NCBI GenBank assembly: GCA_902556355.1
Contig: CACDVW010000011.1
Coordinates: forward strand, 1 to 40,250
Reading direction: 5' to 3'
Length of the DNA stretch: 40,250 nucleotides
Source: an uncultured SAR86 cluster bacterium
Lineage (GTDB): Bacteria > Pseudomonadota > Gammaproteobacteria > Magnimaribacterales > D2472
The position numbers were made by a program, and so were the translations under genes. Positions 8,431-16,748 of the stretch are shown one piece after another. The notes beneath the pieces are model-generated. The model had not been told where the DNA came from, made no database searches, and saw only the letters and a program-made list of their open reading frames with translations. Every line of letters starts with the position of its first letter. Within the stretch, counting starts at the first letter, position 1.

Positions 8431-9402
8431 TTAATTTATTCTTCCATTGATATCATAAGTGTTAAAAAAGTCCCATATTAATATCGATGCGCTGATACCA
8501 AAATTATCTTCTCTAGGCCATGTATGCCACATTCCATTAATTTTTTGTAACTCAACTTGAATATCATTTAAACAATTTTTATAAACTAGGTGCTCAACTG
8601 AATAACCATTTTCAAAAAAATCTTCTATCTTGATTGGCTCTGATGAACATGAATTATAAGACTTCCAGTATTCCATAACATCAGGAATACTCTCCATGCC
8701 TATAGCAGAATTACCATCAAATGGAACAATTCCATCAATGCTTCCATGTATTTGCAATATCGGAGTAGCGTGGGAAGGATCGCAACTACCCAATGTTTCT
8801 CTGCTCATTGAACCTGTAACAGATGCAATTGCTGCTATTTTAAAGCTTAAATTACATGCCAAATGATAACTCATAAAACCACCATTTGACATTCCAGTAG
8901 AGTAAATTCTATTCATATTAATGTCATATTTTTGTGAAATTAATTTGATGATAGTATCTATAAAATCTACATCATCTACATTGCTTCCAATTGTCCAAGC
9001 TCCAGAGTTCCAATGAGAGGCACTTGATGTAAGAGGAGTGTTAAGTGGTGCACCTTGAGGATGAATTAATATAAAATTATTTTCCTTTGTGTTTGTATAA
9101 TTATTTAAACCAGTGTATTCCATTTGAGCCAATGCATTACTACCGTAGCCATGCAAATTAAATATTACTGAGCTTGGTCCTGTTGCTTCTGGGTGCGGAG
9201 ATTGAATCAAGTAATATCTATCAAGCCCCTTGTGTTTAAAATCACATCTTTTGAAATTTATTTGTTGTTGCTGGCAAGTCTCAGATAAAGAGTTTGAGTT
9301 ATTGTTTGAATTATTGTTTGGCGGAGTTTCAACCGATGAGCTAGAGCCACCTCCTCCGCATGAAACAACTAAAAAAATAGAGAGTAAATATAATTTATGC
9401 AT
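8431..9402 (-). CDS. PHB depolymerase / CE1-type esterase lipoprotein
   Basis: This 323-residue protein has a lipoprotein signal (LFLVVSC-like lipobox VVSCGGGG) and a Ser/Asn-rich linker to about residue 40. The catalytic domain follows the poly(hydroxybutyrate) depolymerase / feruloyl esterase pattern: an oxyanion region VIFNLHGYGSNA, the nucleophile motif GMSNGGFMSYHLAC near residue 170, the acidic region IHGSIDGIVPF near 220 and a terminal His in MWHTWPR near 293. It probably hydrolyses ester bonds in a polymer or plant- or algal-type phenolic ester at the outer membrane. Cysteines in the core are consistent with an exported enzyme. The substrate is not determined. Confidence 0.85.
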   Translation of the reverse strand: MHKLYLLSIFLVVSCGGGGSSSSVETPPNNNSNNNSNSLSETCQQQQINFKRCDFKHKGLDRYYLIQSPHPEATGPSSVIFNLHGYGSNALAQMEYTGLNNYTNTKENNFILIHPQGAPLNTPLTSSASHWNSGAWTIGSNVDDVDFIDTIIKLISQKYDINMNRIYSTGMSNGGFMSYHLACNLSFKIAAIASVTGSMSRETLGSCDPSHATPILQIHGSIDGIVPFDGNSAIGMESIPDVMEYWKSYNSCSSEPIKIEDFFENGYSVEHLVYKNCLNDIQVELQKINGMWHTWPREDNFGISASILIWDFFNTYDINGRIN

Positions 9403-9435
9403 TTAGTATGAATAATAAATGATGCTTATAAAATA

Positions 9436-9461
9436 AAAAAGGAGCCATAGGCTCCTTTTTA
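9436..9461 (-). terminator. Rho-independent terminator after the 233-aa secreted protein
   Basis: The stem AAAAAGGAGCC / GGCTCCTTTTT with a 3-nt loop lies just after the stop at 9476 (minus strand) and carries a T-rich tail. Confidence 0.88.
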
Positions 9462-9475
9462 AAGCTAAATACAAA

Positions 9476-10177
9476 TTATTCGTATGCGGCTAAAACCACT
9501 ACAGTAGAAGTTTGAATTAGCTTTCTATTACCTGAAACAGCTTTAGAAAACTCTGCAAACTCATCACTTGAATATAATTGTTGTTGACCTTCCATAGCCG
9601 ACTTAATACTGCTGGCTCCAACAAAAGCATAGTGTGAATAGTATGAATTATTTCCAGCCACTTGAGCTCTTAATCCGTATCCACCATCCATATTTCCAGA
9701 ATCTTCTTGAGCCTTAACAATTTTAGAATAAGCTTTTGCATATGAGGCTGGATCTTTGACATCCATCCTATAGACTGTATAGACTTTGTTTTTTTCAGGA
9801 TCAGAGTCACCGCCGCTTATAAGTTTCATATGTAGAGATTGCTCAACAGCCTCAACATAAGACGAAGTTTTAGCTAGAAATGCTCCAAATGCTGGTTGAT
9901 AAAACATTTCTGTTCCAGATGCCATTTGATCAGTATCTTCATAACTAATGATTACTGCATGTGTAGCATCATCATATCCATTAAAAGCATAATGAGTTAA
10001 TGATACATAACCTGGAAATGCTTGACCCCAATCAGAAGCCATTAAGGTATCCATTTCTTTTGCAAACTGAGGTACATCAGATACCTTCATTGTATATGTT
10101 GCTATATATCCTTGAGCAATAATTAGTTGCGGTAATGTTATAAGCAAAGCAAATGCTGTAATTAAATATTTTTTCAT
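9476..10177 (-). CDS. Secreted protein with two ABM-like (dimeric alpha-beta barrel) halves, unknown function
   Basis: The 233-residue product has a signal peptide (residues 1-21, ending QLIIAQG). Two similar halves follow: YIATYTMKVSDVPQFAKEMDTL near 24-45 and VYTVYRMDVKDPASYAKAYSKIV near 130-152. Each ends with a short run resembling H-Y-A-F (THYAFNGYDD; SHYAFVGASS). Internal duplication of a ferredoxin-like or ABM-type unit is the simplest reading. No catalytic residue set is recognisable. Its start has an AGGAGAAC Shine-Dalgarno. A strong terminator follows, so it is a separate transcription unit. Confidence 0.8.
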   Translation of the reverse strand: MKKYLITAFALLITLPQLIIAQGYIATYTMKVSDVPQFAKEMDTLMASDWGQAFPGYVSLTHYAFNGYDDATHAVIISYEDTDQMASGTEMFYQPAFGAFLAKTSSYVEAVEQSLHMKLISGGDSDPEKNKVYTVYRMDVKDPASYAKAYSKIVKAQEDSGNMDGGYGLRAQVAGNNSYYSHYAFVGASSIKSAMEGQQQLYSSDEFAEFSKAVSGNRKLIQTSTVVVLAAYE

Positions 10178-10262
10178 AAAGTTCTCCTATTAGAATTCTT
10201 TTAAAGATAACACCAGAGTAAAAAGGAGAGAAAAATAATAATGTATAGAATCTATACATAAA

Positions 10263-10338
10263 TGGTGCGGTACGCCGGTCTCGAACCGGCGGCCTTCTGC
10301 TTGGCAAGCAGACGCTCTACCAACTGAGCTAGTACCGC
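10263..10338 (-). tRNA. tRNA-Gly (GCC)
   Basis: The reverse complement gives a 76-nt cloverleaf: acceptor GCGGTAC/GTACCGC, D arm GCTC-AGTTGGTA-GAGC, anticodon stem TCTGC/GCAGA with loop TTGCCAA (anticodon GCC), T arm GCCGG-TTCGAGA-CCGGC, and encoded CCA. The discriminator base is A, whereas E. coli glycine tRNAs carry U at this position. Confidence 0.97.
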
Positions 10339-10415
10339 ATTGGGTGTGTAATATAACCTTTAAGCATGATGCTTTCAAGCGTTCAAATTACAAAAAAGGT
10401 AATCGAAAAAAATTA

Positions 10416-10874
10416 TTAATTTACCTCTATTTTCTTGATTTCTTTTAAACCGAATTCATCTTGAAAGAGCAAAACTAGATGAGATATTTGCAAAGTTAAA
10501 GGTATAGCTATTTCAAATTCTTGATCAATGTAGCCACTAAATATTTCATTTTCTTCGTAACCAATATGATCAACATGAAAATAAAAAGGATCACCAAGAC
10601 CCACAAGTAAAACTTCTTTGCCCTCTTTATTTAAAGCGCGCAGAGCATATTTATCTTTTTTAGAAAGAGTATGATATTTACTCATGCTTAATTTGCTTGG
10701 TTTCTCAATTTTTATTGATTTAAGTGTCATGCTATCAAAACTTGCAGACACGCTATAAATCATAGCTTCATTATCAAGAGAAATATTTTCAGGTGATAAA
10801 TAATTTTGAGGACCCTTACTGAGACCAGCTTCAAGGTTTAGACTTAAAAGTAATATAAATATTTTTTTTACCAT
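10416..10874 (-). CDS. Small secreted protein of unknown function, overlapping the M64 gene
   Basis: The product is about 152 residues with an N-terminal signal segment (VKKIFILLLSLNLEAGLS). The ORF track begins at a TTG at 10883; ATG at 10874 is preferred because it gives a typical lysine-led signal peptide. This ATG overlaps the upstream stop (ATGGTAA), which implies translational coupling to the metallopeptidase. The mature part is beta-rich with a D-P-F-Y-F-H-V-D-H-I-G-Y motif, and ends in KEIKKIEVN. I do not recognise a family. The coupling suggests a partner, inhibitor or chaperone for the peptidase. Confidence 0.75.
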   Translation of the reverse strand: MVKKIFILLLSLNLEAGLSKGPQNYLSPENISLDNEAMIYSVSASFDSMTLKSIKIEKPSKLSMSKYHTLSKKDKYALRALNKEGKEVLLVGLGDPFYFHVDHIGYEENEIFSGYIDQEFEIAIPLTLQISHLVLLFQDEFGLKEIKKIEVN

Positions 10875-12997
10875 TTTGACCAATTAATACCCCATGTAAA
10901 TCCTAATGGTCCATTCATATAACCGTAATCAAAATTACTATATTGAGATGGATTTGGATCTCTTCTAAAATCATTACACTCTCCAGATGACTGATCGTAG
11001 TCAGCACACCAAGTAAAATTTGATTGGAATATACCTTCATAAAAATCATTATTATCTAAAATATCATCAGGAGATGTTATTGTTCCAGTTAAATCAAAAG
11101 CTTTTGCAGTATATATTTGAACAGAATTGTCAGCTGGTCTATTAAAACTAACTGATTTTTGATTCTCGAGCTCTGGTTGCTCTTCACCATTCACATACCA
11201 TTTAAGTGTAATTTTTGATGTATCATAATTTGCTAGTATCGTCATATCCCATCTGTTGTTACCATTTGAAAATCCAAAATCAACATCATCGAATGCATTA
11301 TAAAAACCTTGGTTGTGAATTGATCCAACCGCAAAACCCTCAACATTTACTGGACCATATCCTCCACTAGAACATGAATCCATAATTGAACAAAATGTTG
11401 GTCTATAGTTATCAAACTCTCCAAAGTAATTACCCTCAAATAATCCAACTTTAGAGCATTCTGGGTTTTTTCTAATAAATGGATATGTCACTTCTCCAGT
11501 GTCAGGATCTGTTACTCCTGCACCCCATTCATTAACCAAACAGGAACAACCTTCGCCATCAATATATTCTCTAGTTCTAATATCATAGATTCTTCCATCA
11601 CCCCAGTTGTAACAGACTTTTACATCCTTACCTAAAACATTTAGATGATCTTCAATATGATGTTTCCATTTGAGCAAAGATATTGAGGATTGTGTGGTTG
11701 TATTAGGATTTAAATCAGCCCAAGCAGATACATCTCTATCATCAGTACTTCTATACTCATCACCCATAAAACCATGTGCATGGCCTAACTCATGCATTAA
11801 TGTGGTACTTGTTCTTTCTGGGTCATTTTCTCTTATTCTTTGAATGTTTTTATTTCCTGAATTTACTCCTCTTCCATCAATTCTTGTAAGCACAGATATT
11901 AAATGTCTTCTATATTCGTATCCAGGAAGGAAGTCTGGAAAAAGATCAGTATCCATTTCACCAATACAATATATTGTTTCATCAAAATCAGCACACCCTG
12001 TTCTAATTCCAAACGGGGATGAGCCATCAGGATCAATGGGTTCTGCAGAAAGAATAGTAAAGTAATTTGGATTAAAAAACTCTGATGCATCAGAATCATT
12101 GAGTTTATTTACAGATGCTAAGAGCGCCCTTCTATATAAATTTATATCAATCTCTCCATTAAGAGAGTCACCAACGAATAAATATTTCGTACCAGCAGCA
12201 GAGTCTGGACCTCCAGACAGATAATATATTTCATAGTCCTTTGAAACTTTTTGACCTCCTTCAAACCCGTCTGTAGGGTCAACATCTTGTTGAATAGTTA
12301 TTGTTCTTCTGTTTCCAGCAAACCATGACTCAAAAATTACTGAATCATAATTAGTTCCATCAAATACTCTAATTTCAGCATCATAAAGACCACCACTTTG
12401 AAGTGAAGATAAATCAAAACTAAGAATCCCATCCCCTTCTGTTTCTGTAGAAGTATCAGGTGAGAAATTACCAGGAATTTCAGCATTACCTAAAACCATA
12501 TCAAAACTTAATTCATTTAGCTCGCTATCTGAATCTGTAACTTTAATGTTAAATGAAAGATTAGGATTATGAATCAAAGTATCTTTTGAAAAATTGATAT
12601 CTGATAGAACGCCAATTTCAGGTTCATCATTTACAGAATTAATAGTTATGTTAACTGTTGCATTTTTGGTAACATTTTTTTCTTCAGCAGTAACAGAGTA
12701 TTCGAATTGATCAGAACCAAAAAAATCTGAATCTGGTGTATAGGTTATTTCACCTGATGATGATAAATCTAAAGTACCCTTTGAAGTAGATGAGATTAGC
12801 GAATAGGTAATTGTAACAGTTTCATTTGCAGTAGCATTTAATGAGCCGGAGTATTGTGAATCTTCATCAACAGAGAATGCTGTTAGTCCAATTGTAAGAG
12901 AAAACGGTATAGGCTCAGGAGCAGAAACTTCCGAGCTTCCTCCACCACCACAAGCAGATAATATGAATAAAATTGATAATAAAAAAAGTTTTTTCAC
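10868..12997 (-). CDS. Lipoprotein with cadherin-like domain and M64 (IgA-peptidase-type) metallopeptidase
   Basis: The GTG-initiated 709-residue protein starts with lipobox ILSACGGGGSS. Residues about 35-125 form a cadherin/Ig-like domain (DEDSQYSGSLNATANETVT, then Y-T-P-D-S-D-F-F-G-S-D-Q-F-E-Y). A second beta domain precedes the peptidase. The zinc signature HELGHAHGFMGDEY near residues 400-413 matches the HExGHxxGxxxDEY signature of peptidase family M64. The C-terminal part is Cys-rich and beta-like (ITLKWYVNGEEQPELENQ). It is anchored in the envelope and likely degrades extracellular protein. The small gene at 10416 overlaps its stop. Confidence 0.87.
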   Translation of the reverse strand: MKKLFLLSILFILSACGGGGSSEVSAPEPIPFSLTIGLTAFSVDEDSQYSGSLNATANETVTITYSLISSTSKGTLDLSSSGEITYTPDSDFFGSDQFEYSVTAEEKNVTKNATVNITINSVNDEPEIGVLSDINFSKDTLIHNPNLSFNIKVTDSDSELNELSFDMVLGNAEIPGNFSPDTSTETEGDGILSFDLSSLQSGGLYDAEIRVFDGTNYDSVIFESWFAGNRRTITIQQDVDPTDGFEGGQKVSKDYEIYYLSGGPDSAAGTKYLFVGDSLNGEIDINLYRRALLASVNKLNDSDASEFFNPNYFTILSAEPIDPDGSSPFGIRTGCADFDETIYCIGEMDTDLFPDFLPGYEYRRHLISVLTRIDGRGVNSGNKNIQRIRENDPERTSTTLMHELGHAHGFMGDEYRSTDDRDVSAWADLNPNTTTQSSISLLKWKHHIEDHLNVLGKDVKVCYNWGDGRIYDIRTREYIDGEGCSCLVNEWGAGVTDPDTGEVTYPFIRKNPECSKVGLFEGNYFGEFDNYRPTFCSIMDSCSSGGYGPVNVEGFAVGSIHNQGFYNAFDDVDFGFSNGNNRWDMTILANYDTSKITLKWYVNGEEQPELENQKSVSFNRPADNSVQIYTAKAFDLTGTITSPDDILDNNDFYEGIFQSNFTWCADYDQSSGECNDFRRDPNPSQYSNFDYGYMNGPLGFTWGINWSKW

Positions 12998-13021
12998 AAA
13001 AAAAATTATACCAATATATAA

Positions 13022-13049
13022 AAAAAGAGGGCTAAAAAGCCCTCTTAAA
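13022..13049 (-). terminator. Rho-independent terminator of the TonB-dependent receptor gene
   Basis: The 9-bp stem AAGAGGGCT / AGCCCTCTT with an AAAA loop lies 21 nt after the receptor stop, and the minus-strand T-run follows. It also separates the receptor from the M64 gene. Confidence 0.92.
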
Positions 13050-13066
13050 TTTAATCAATTCTAAAA

Positions 13067-16000
13067 TTAGAAATTAACTCTAAAACCTATTTTATAAATT
13101 GGTCCATGATCTTGGTATAAGAATGTCATTTCTTCATATCTTGAATATAAATGAACATCTTGATCAGTTACGTTAATTCCTTCAACAAATACAGCTGCAG
13201 TATCACTTAGGTTGTAAGTAGCATTGAAATCTACTGTACTTCTTTCAGTAACAAACAATGGGTTATATTGATCGTATCCAGTAAAGTATTCACCAGTTAC
13301 GTTGTAGGCAACCCTTGCTGATATTTTTTCATTTTCATAAAAGACAGCTAAGTTAGCAGCATCACCAAATCCTGGTAAAGCAAACTGCTCTGAGGCATCT
13401 GCTGCAGGATAAGGATCAACATCCGTATCACCACTAATCATTGTTACGTTAGCTACAACACCCCAATCATTATCGAATAAATGCTGAACAGCAAGTTCAA
13501 CTCCTTCAAGTGTTCCATCATATTGATTGATAGGTTTTGCTAAATTAAATATATATAAAGGGTCGTCTCCATTGCTTTGGAATACAGCATTACCATTTCC
13601 AGGATCAGCAAAGCAGTCCTCTTGATTATTACATCCAAATGAGAAACCTGTGTTATTTAACCATGCCCAGTCAAACTGATTTGACCATCCACATGCCCAG
13701 TAACCCTGAGGGGCTGTCCACTGACATAATGCATCTGCATTATCTTCAGTTGCTAAAGCTGCTCTAGGCCCTCTAGTAATATCTGTTACGCCATTAAATG
13801 ATCCTTGCTCGAAACCAGCGCCATGATAGCCTTCAATATCTTTAACAAAAACGTTAACAGCAACATAACTACCTTCTTTATAGTAATACTCATATGCTAA
13901 ATCAACGTTAGTAGACTCATATGGCTCCAGTGCTGGGTTACCAGTCCCTAATGTAGCAGGATACATCCAGCTAAATGCAGCAGGAGTAGATACTGAAACA
14001 TCCATTTGCTCTAGAGCTGGTCTAGCTATAGTTTTACTTGCTGCAAACTTGATAACTCTGTTTTCAGCATGCTCAAAAGTTACATTTAAACTTGGTAAAA
14101 CGTAATCATTTGATCCTGTTCCAGTATAGGTTGCAGGCCCTGTCATAAGACCAACCTTATCACCGTATGAGAATGCACCTAAGCTCCATACTGTATTTGT
14201 AGGAACAGTCGTATCAGCAGTAGATGTTCTTTCCTCATCTTCATACCTAATACCAAATTGTGCTCTTAATTCTTGTCCTTTTTCTGTAACAGTTTCAAAG
14301 TTGAAGTTAACAAATAAAGCTTCTAATTCTTCTTTAATAACTGAGATTGAATCCCTGTCACCATAACAACCTTCTAATTGCCCCCAATTAGATGTTGGAG
14401 CTTCATACATATCTACTGCTCTTAATCCGTTTGGATTTCCATCAGCATCAAACGCATCATTTCTGTAACATGAAGATGGCCAATCTGAAGCAGGTCCATA
14501 AGCGTTCCACCATGTTCCGTCACCAGTATTTAAGTCTCCCATAAAACCAGCTCTACCAAACCAGTAGAATAAATCTTCTTGACTCATATCAAAATAATAG
14601 AAATTTCCTGTTGAGCCTAAGAAACCTGGGATAGAAACTTTAGTAAGAACATCATCAGGGAGCATCGCATATGTCATGTTTACTGGATCGCCATCTGCGA
14701 TGTGACCAGTTCTGACATAGTTAAACCATTTTTGACTATTAAACACAGTTTCTTGAGTTGAGTAACCAAAGTCAATAGATGTCAATGATTCCATAAACAT
14801 ACCTTCATTGTTATCCCATGTTCCGATTAACTGGAACTGATCAAGGTCGCTTTTTCTTTCTTGATAGTTTACATATGCTTCTCTTGGTCCGATATCGCTA
14901 GCATCAAACTCAGTGACGCCTAGATCAGCACCTTGGAAATTTTTATCAACTTGCCATGCAAGATTTCCATTTACTGATTGTGTGAAATCAAATGTTCTAT
15001 TTCTAAAACATGCTGACGCTTCATTTACAGGCCACCAGCCCCAAGCTGCCCAACAACCGTTACCAAAAGTTGCACTACTTGTAGCACTTCCACCAGGGTT
15101 ACCTTTATAACCAGCTGTTGAATCATGATAATCAGCAGTAAGTGTGAAGTTATCAGTAAGTCTAAACTCTAAATTTAAACCAATAGATTTGTTGTTTGTG
15201 TCATCATTTGCCCACTTAAAGTTGTTGTTAAATATACCACCATTGAAATACGTGCCATTAACAAATGCGCTTGTTACTGCACCATTAGGGCTTACTGTCA
15301 TGCTTGTTGTATCCCAACCTGATAACCATGAACCAGCTTCAACACCGAACTGACTTGCGTTAACAGATGAAATTGTGTAATCAAGAGTAGCAGTTACGAT
15401 TCCTTGCTCCCATTGAAGAGTAGTTTGAAGATTCTCTCTAGTTCTTTCATTATCCATGTTTTTATATAAAAGACCACTTGGATAAAAGAATGCACCATCT
15501 TCTCTTGTGTTGTTATTTGTTATTGTTGCATTTCCAGGAACATTGTTAATAATTGGGCTTGGTAACCATGTTATCTCGTTGGTACCTGATTCTCTGTTAT
15601 GCATTACATGATGAGAGCCTGAAACTGAGAAGCCCCATTTAGCATCACCAATTTCACCATTTCTTAAAAAGACTAAATCTACCTCTGGAGTGTGATCATC
15701 TCCTTTTTCTACAGATGAATGATGCATAGCTCTAACTGAAATACCGCCACCATTTTTACCATCTATTGGTTTTGTTGTTACCATGTTGATAGTAGCGCCA
15801 AGTCCACCTGTTGGAAGAATTGCATTAGCAGATTTATATACTTCAACTGCTGCAACACCAGAGGATGATACATCACCAAAGTCGAATGATCTTCCACCAA
15901 CCCATAAAGGCGGTACTGTTGGCATTGATCTGCCATTTAGAGTTACCAAGTTAAATTCTGGTCCTAATCCTCTAATTGTTACAGATGTGCTTTCACCATT

Positions 16001-16264
16001 ATCTCTATTAGTAGTAACACCAACAAGTCTAGATAACGCTTCAGCAATATTTCTATCAGCAAATTTACCAATATCCTCAGCTGTTATGGCATCTACAACA
16101 CCAACGTTTTCTCTTTTAATTGATATAGCATCAATCAAACTAGATCTAATTCCAGTTGTTACTACTTCCTCGACTTCTGCATTTTCAGCCTCTTCTGCTT
16201 CTTCAGCAAAAGTAAAAGTTGATAAAGGTAATAAAACCATTAATGATAATAAATATTTATTCAC
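13067..16264 (-). CDS. TonB-dependent outer-membrane receptor (Caulobacter-type, long)
   Basis: This 1065-residue receptor starts at GTG with a signal peptide (residues 1-20, ending TFAEE). A TonB-box-like segment VEEVVTTGIRSSL is followed by the plug domain (about 45-170: GVVDAITAEDIGKFADRNIAEAL, V-T-I-R-G-L-G-P-E-F-N, L-G-A-T-I-N-M-V-T-T-K-P). The rest is the 22-strand barrel ending in Phe (IYKIGFRVNF). The plug wording is that of the Caulobacter-type subfamily, often tied to carbohydrate or other large-nutrient import, with energy supplied by TonB-ExbBD. Many paired Cys and Trp occur in extracellular loops. The substrate is unknown. The upstream region carries TGTAAATA half-sites. Confidence 0.95.
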   Translation of the reverse strand: MNKYLLSLMVLLPLSTFTFAEEAEEAENAEVEEVVTTGIRSSLIDAISIKRENVGVVDAITAEDIGKFADRNIAEALSRLVGVTTNRDNGESTSVTIRGLGPEFNLVTLNGRSMPTVPPLWVGGRSFDFGDVSSSGVAAVEVYKSANAILPTGGLGATINMVTTKPIDGKNGGGISVRAMHHSSVEKGDDHTPEVDLVFLRNGEIGDAKWGFSVSGSHHVMHNRESGTNEITWLPSPIINNVPGNATITNNNTREDGAFFYPSGLLYKNMDNERTRENLQTTLQWEQGIVTATLDYTISSVNASQFGVEAGSWLSGWDTTSMTVSPNGAVTSAFVNGTYFNGGIFNNNFKWANDDTNNKSIGLNLEFRLTDNFTLTADYHDSTAGYKGNPGGSATSSATFGNGCWAAWGWWPVNEASACFRNRTFDFTQSVNGNLAWQVDKNFQGADLGVTEFDASDIGPREAYVNYQERKSDLDQFQLIGTWDNNEGMFMESLTSIDFGYSTQETVFNSQKWFNYVRTGHIADGDPVNMTYAMLPDDVLTKVSIPGFLGSTGNFYYFDMSQEDLFYWFGRAGFMGDLNTGDGTWWNAYGPASDWPSSCYRNDAFDADGNPNGLRAVDMYEAPTSNWGQLEGCYGDRDSISVIKEELEALFVNFNFETVTEKGQELRAQFGIRYEDEERTSTADTTVPTNTVWSLGAFSYGDKVGLMTGPATYTGTGSNDYVLPSLNVTFEHAENRVIKFAASKTIARPALEQMDVSVSTPAAFSWMYPATLGTGNPALEPYESTNVDLAYEYYYKEGSYVAVNVFVKDIEGYHGAGFEQGSFNGVTDITRGPRAALATEDNADALCQWTAPQGYWACGWSNQFDWAWLNNTGFSFGCNNQEDCFADPGNGNAVFQSNGDDPLYIFNLAKPINQYDGTLEGVELAVQHLFDNDWGVVANVTMISGDTDVDPYPAADASEQFALPGFGDAANLAVFYENEKISARVAYNVTGEYFTGYDQYNPLFVTERSTVDFNATYNLSDTAAVFVEGINVTDQDVHLYSRYEEMTFLYQDHGPIYKIGFRVNF

Positions 16265-16354
16265 GGATTTCCCCTTAAAAAATTAACGAAATTAGGCGCA
16301 TTTAACCCTCTTGTTGGTTAAATGTCAAGATTTATGTAAATAGTATAAAAAATG

Positions 16355-16396
16355 TAAATAATTTACACTATTTACACATAAAATAGATGTAATTAA
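16355..16396. promoter_or_regulatory. Cluster of TGTAAATA half-sites and inverted repeats upstream of the receptor
   Basis: The 15-nt palindrome TGTAAATAATTTACA at 16353-16367 sits inside a larger inverted pair, TGTAAATAGT (16335-16344) and ACTATTTACA (16367-16376). Four half-sites of one motif in about 42 bp, roughly 90 bp upstream of the receptor GTG, look like an operator array; the motif resembles the operator upstream of the PAN gene. The element starts at 16335, and this entry spans mainly its central and receptor-distal part. The binding protein is unknown. Confidence 0.5.
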
Positions 16397-16440
16397 ATCG
16401 TTAAATTATTGTGATTTTTTTACTTAAGATTTATAAATGA

Positions 16441-16686
16441 TTATCTTGATTCTTTAGGTCTAGATTCATTTACAACTAGCTTTCTTCCGTCAACTTCTGC
16501 TTCATTCAGTGCATCAATTGCAGCCTCAGCTCCATCACTCATCTCAACAAAACCAAATCCTCTAGAACGATTAGTCATCCTGTCAGTAATAATCTTTGCA
16601 GAAGTTACGGTGCCGTGTTCAGCGAAAAGATTTTCAAGGTCTTGATCATTCATTCCCCATGAAATATTTCCAACGTATATATTCAT
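16441..16686 (-). CDS. RRM-domain RNA-binding protein
   Basis: The 81-residue protein is a single RNA-recognition motif: RNP2 is IYVGNI (residues 2-7) and RNP1 is RGFGFVEM (about 43-50), with the beta-alpha-beta-beta-alpha-beta spacing intact. The family binds single-stranded RNA and in bacteria is often cold- or stress-linked. Its Shine-Dalgarno (AGGA) lies close to the ATG. There is no C-terminal Gly-rich tail, only a short basic RPKESR end. It stands alone between the receptor and patatin genes. Confidence 0.95.
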   Translation of the reverse strand: MNIYVGNISWGMNDQDLENLFAEHGTVTSAKIITDRMTNRSRGFGFVEMSDGAEAAIDALNEAEVDGRKLVVNESRPKESR

Positions 16687-16748
16687 TTATATCCTATTAT
16701 TAAAAAAGGTGTATCTTACAGTAAAAAATAGCGCAATAGTACAAAAAA

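Noticed and set aside
10190-10378. ORFs across the tRNA-Gly (62 and 76 aa on the minus strand)
   Set aside because: They translate the tRNA gene itself; no independent evidence.
15783-16286. 167-aa plus-strand ORF antisense to the start of the TonB receptor
   Set aside because: It is the shadow of the conserved receptor plug region; low-complexity Ser/Thr composition and no ribosome-binding site.
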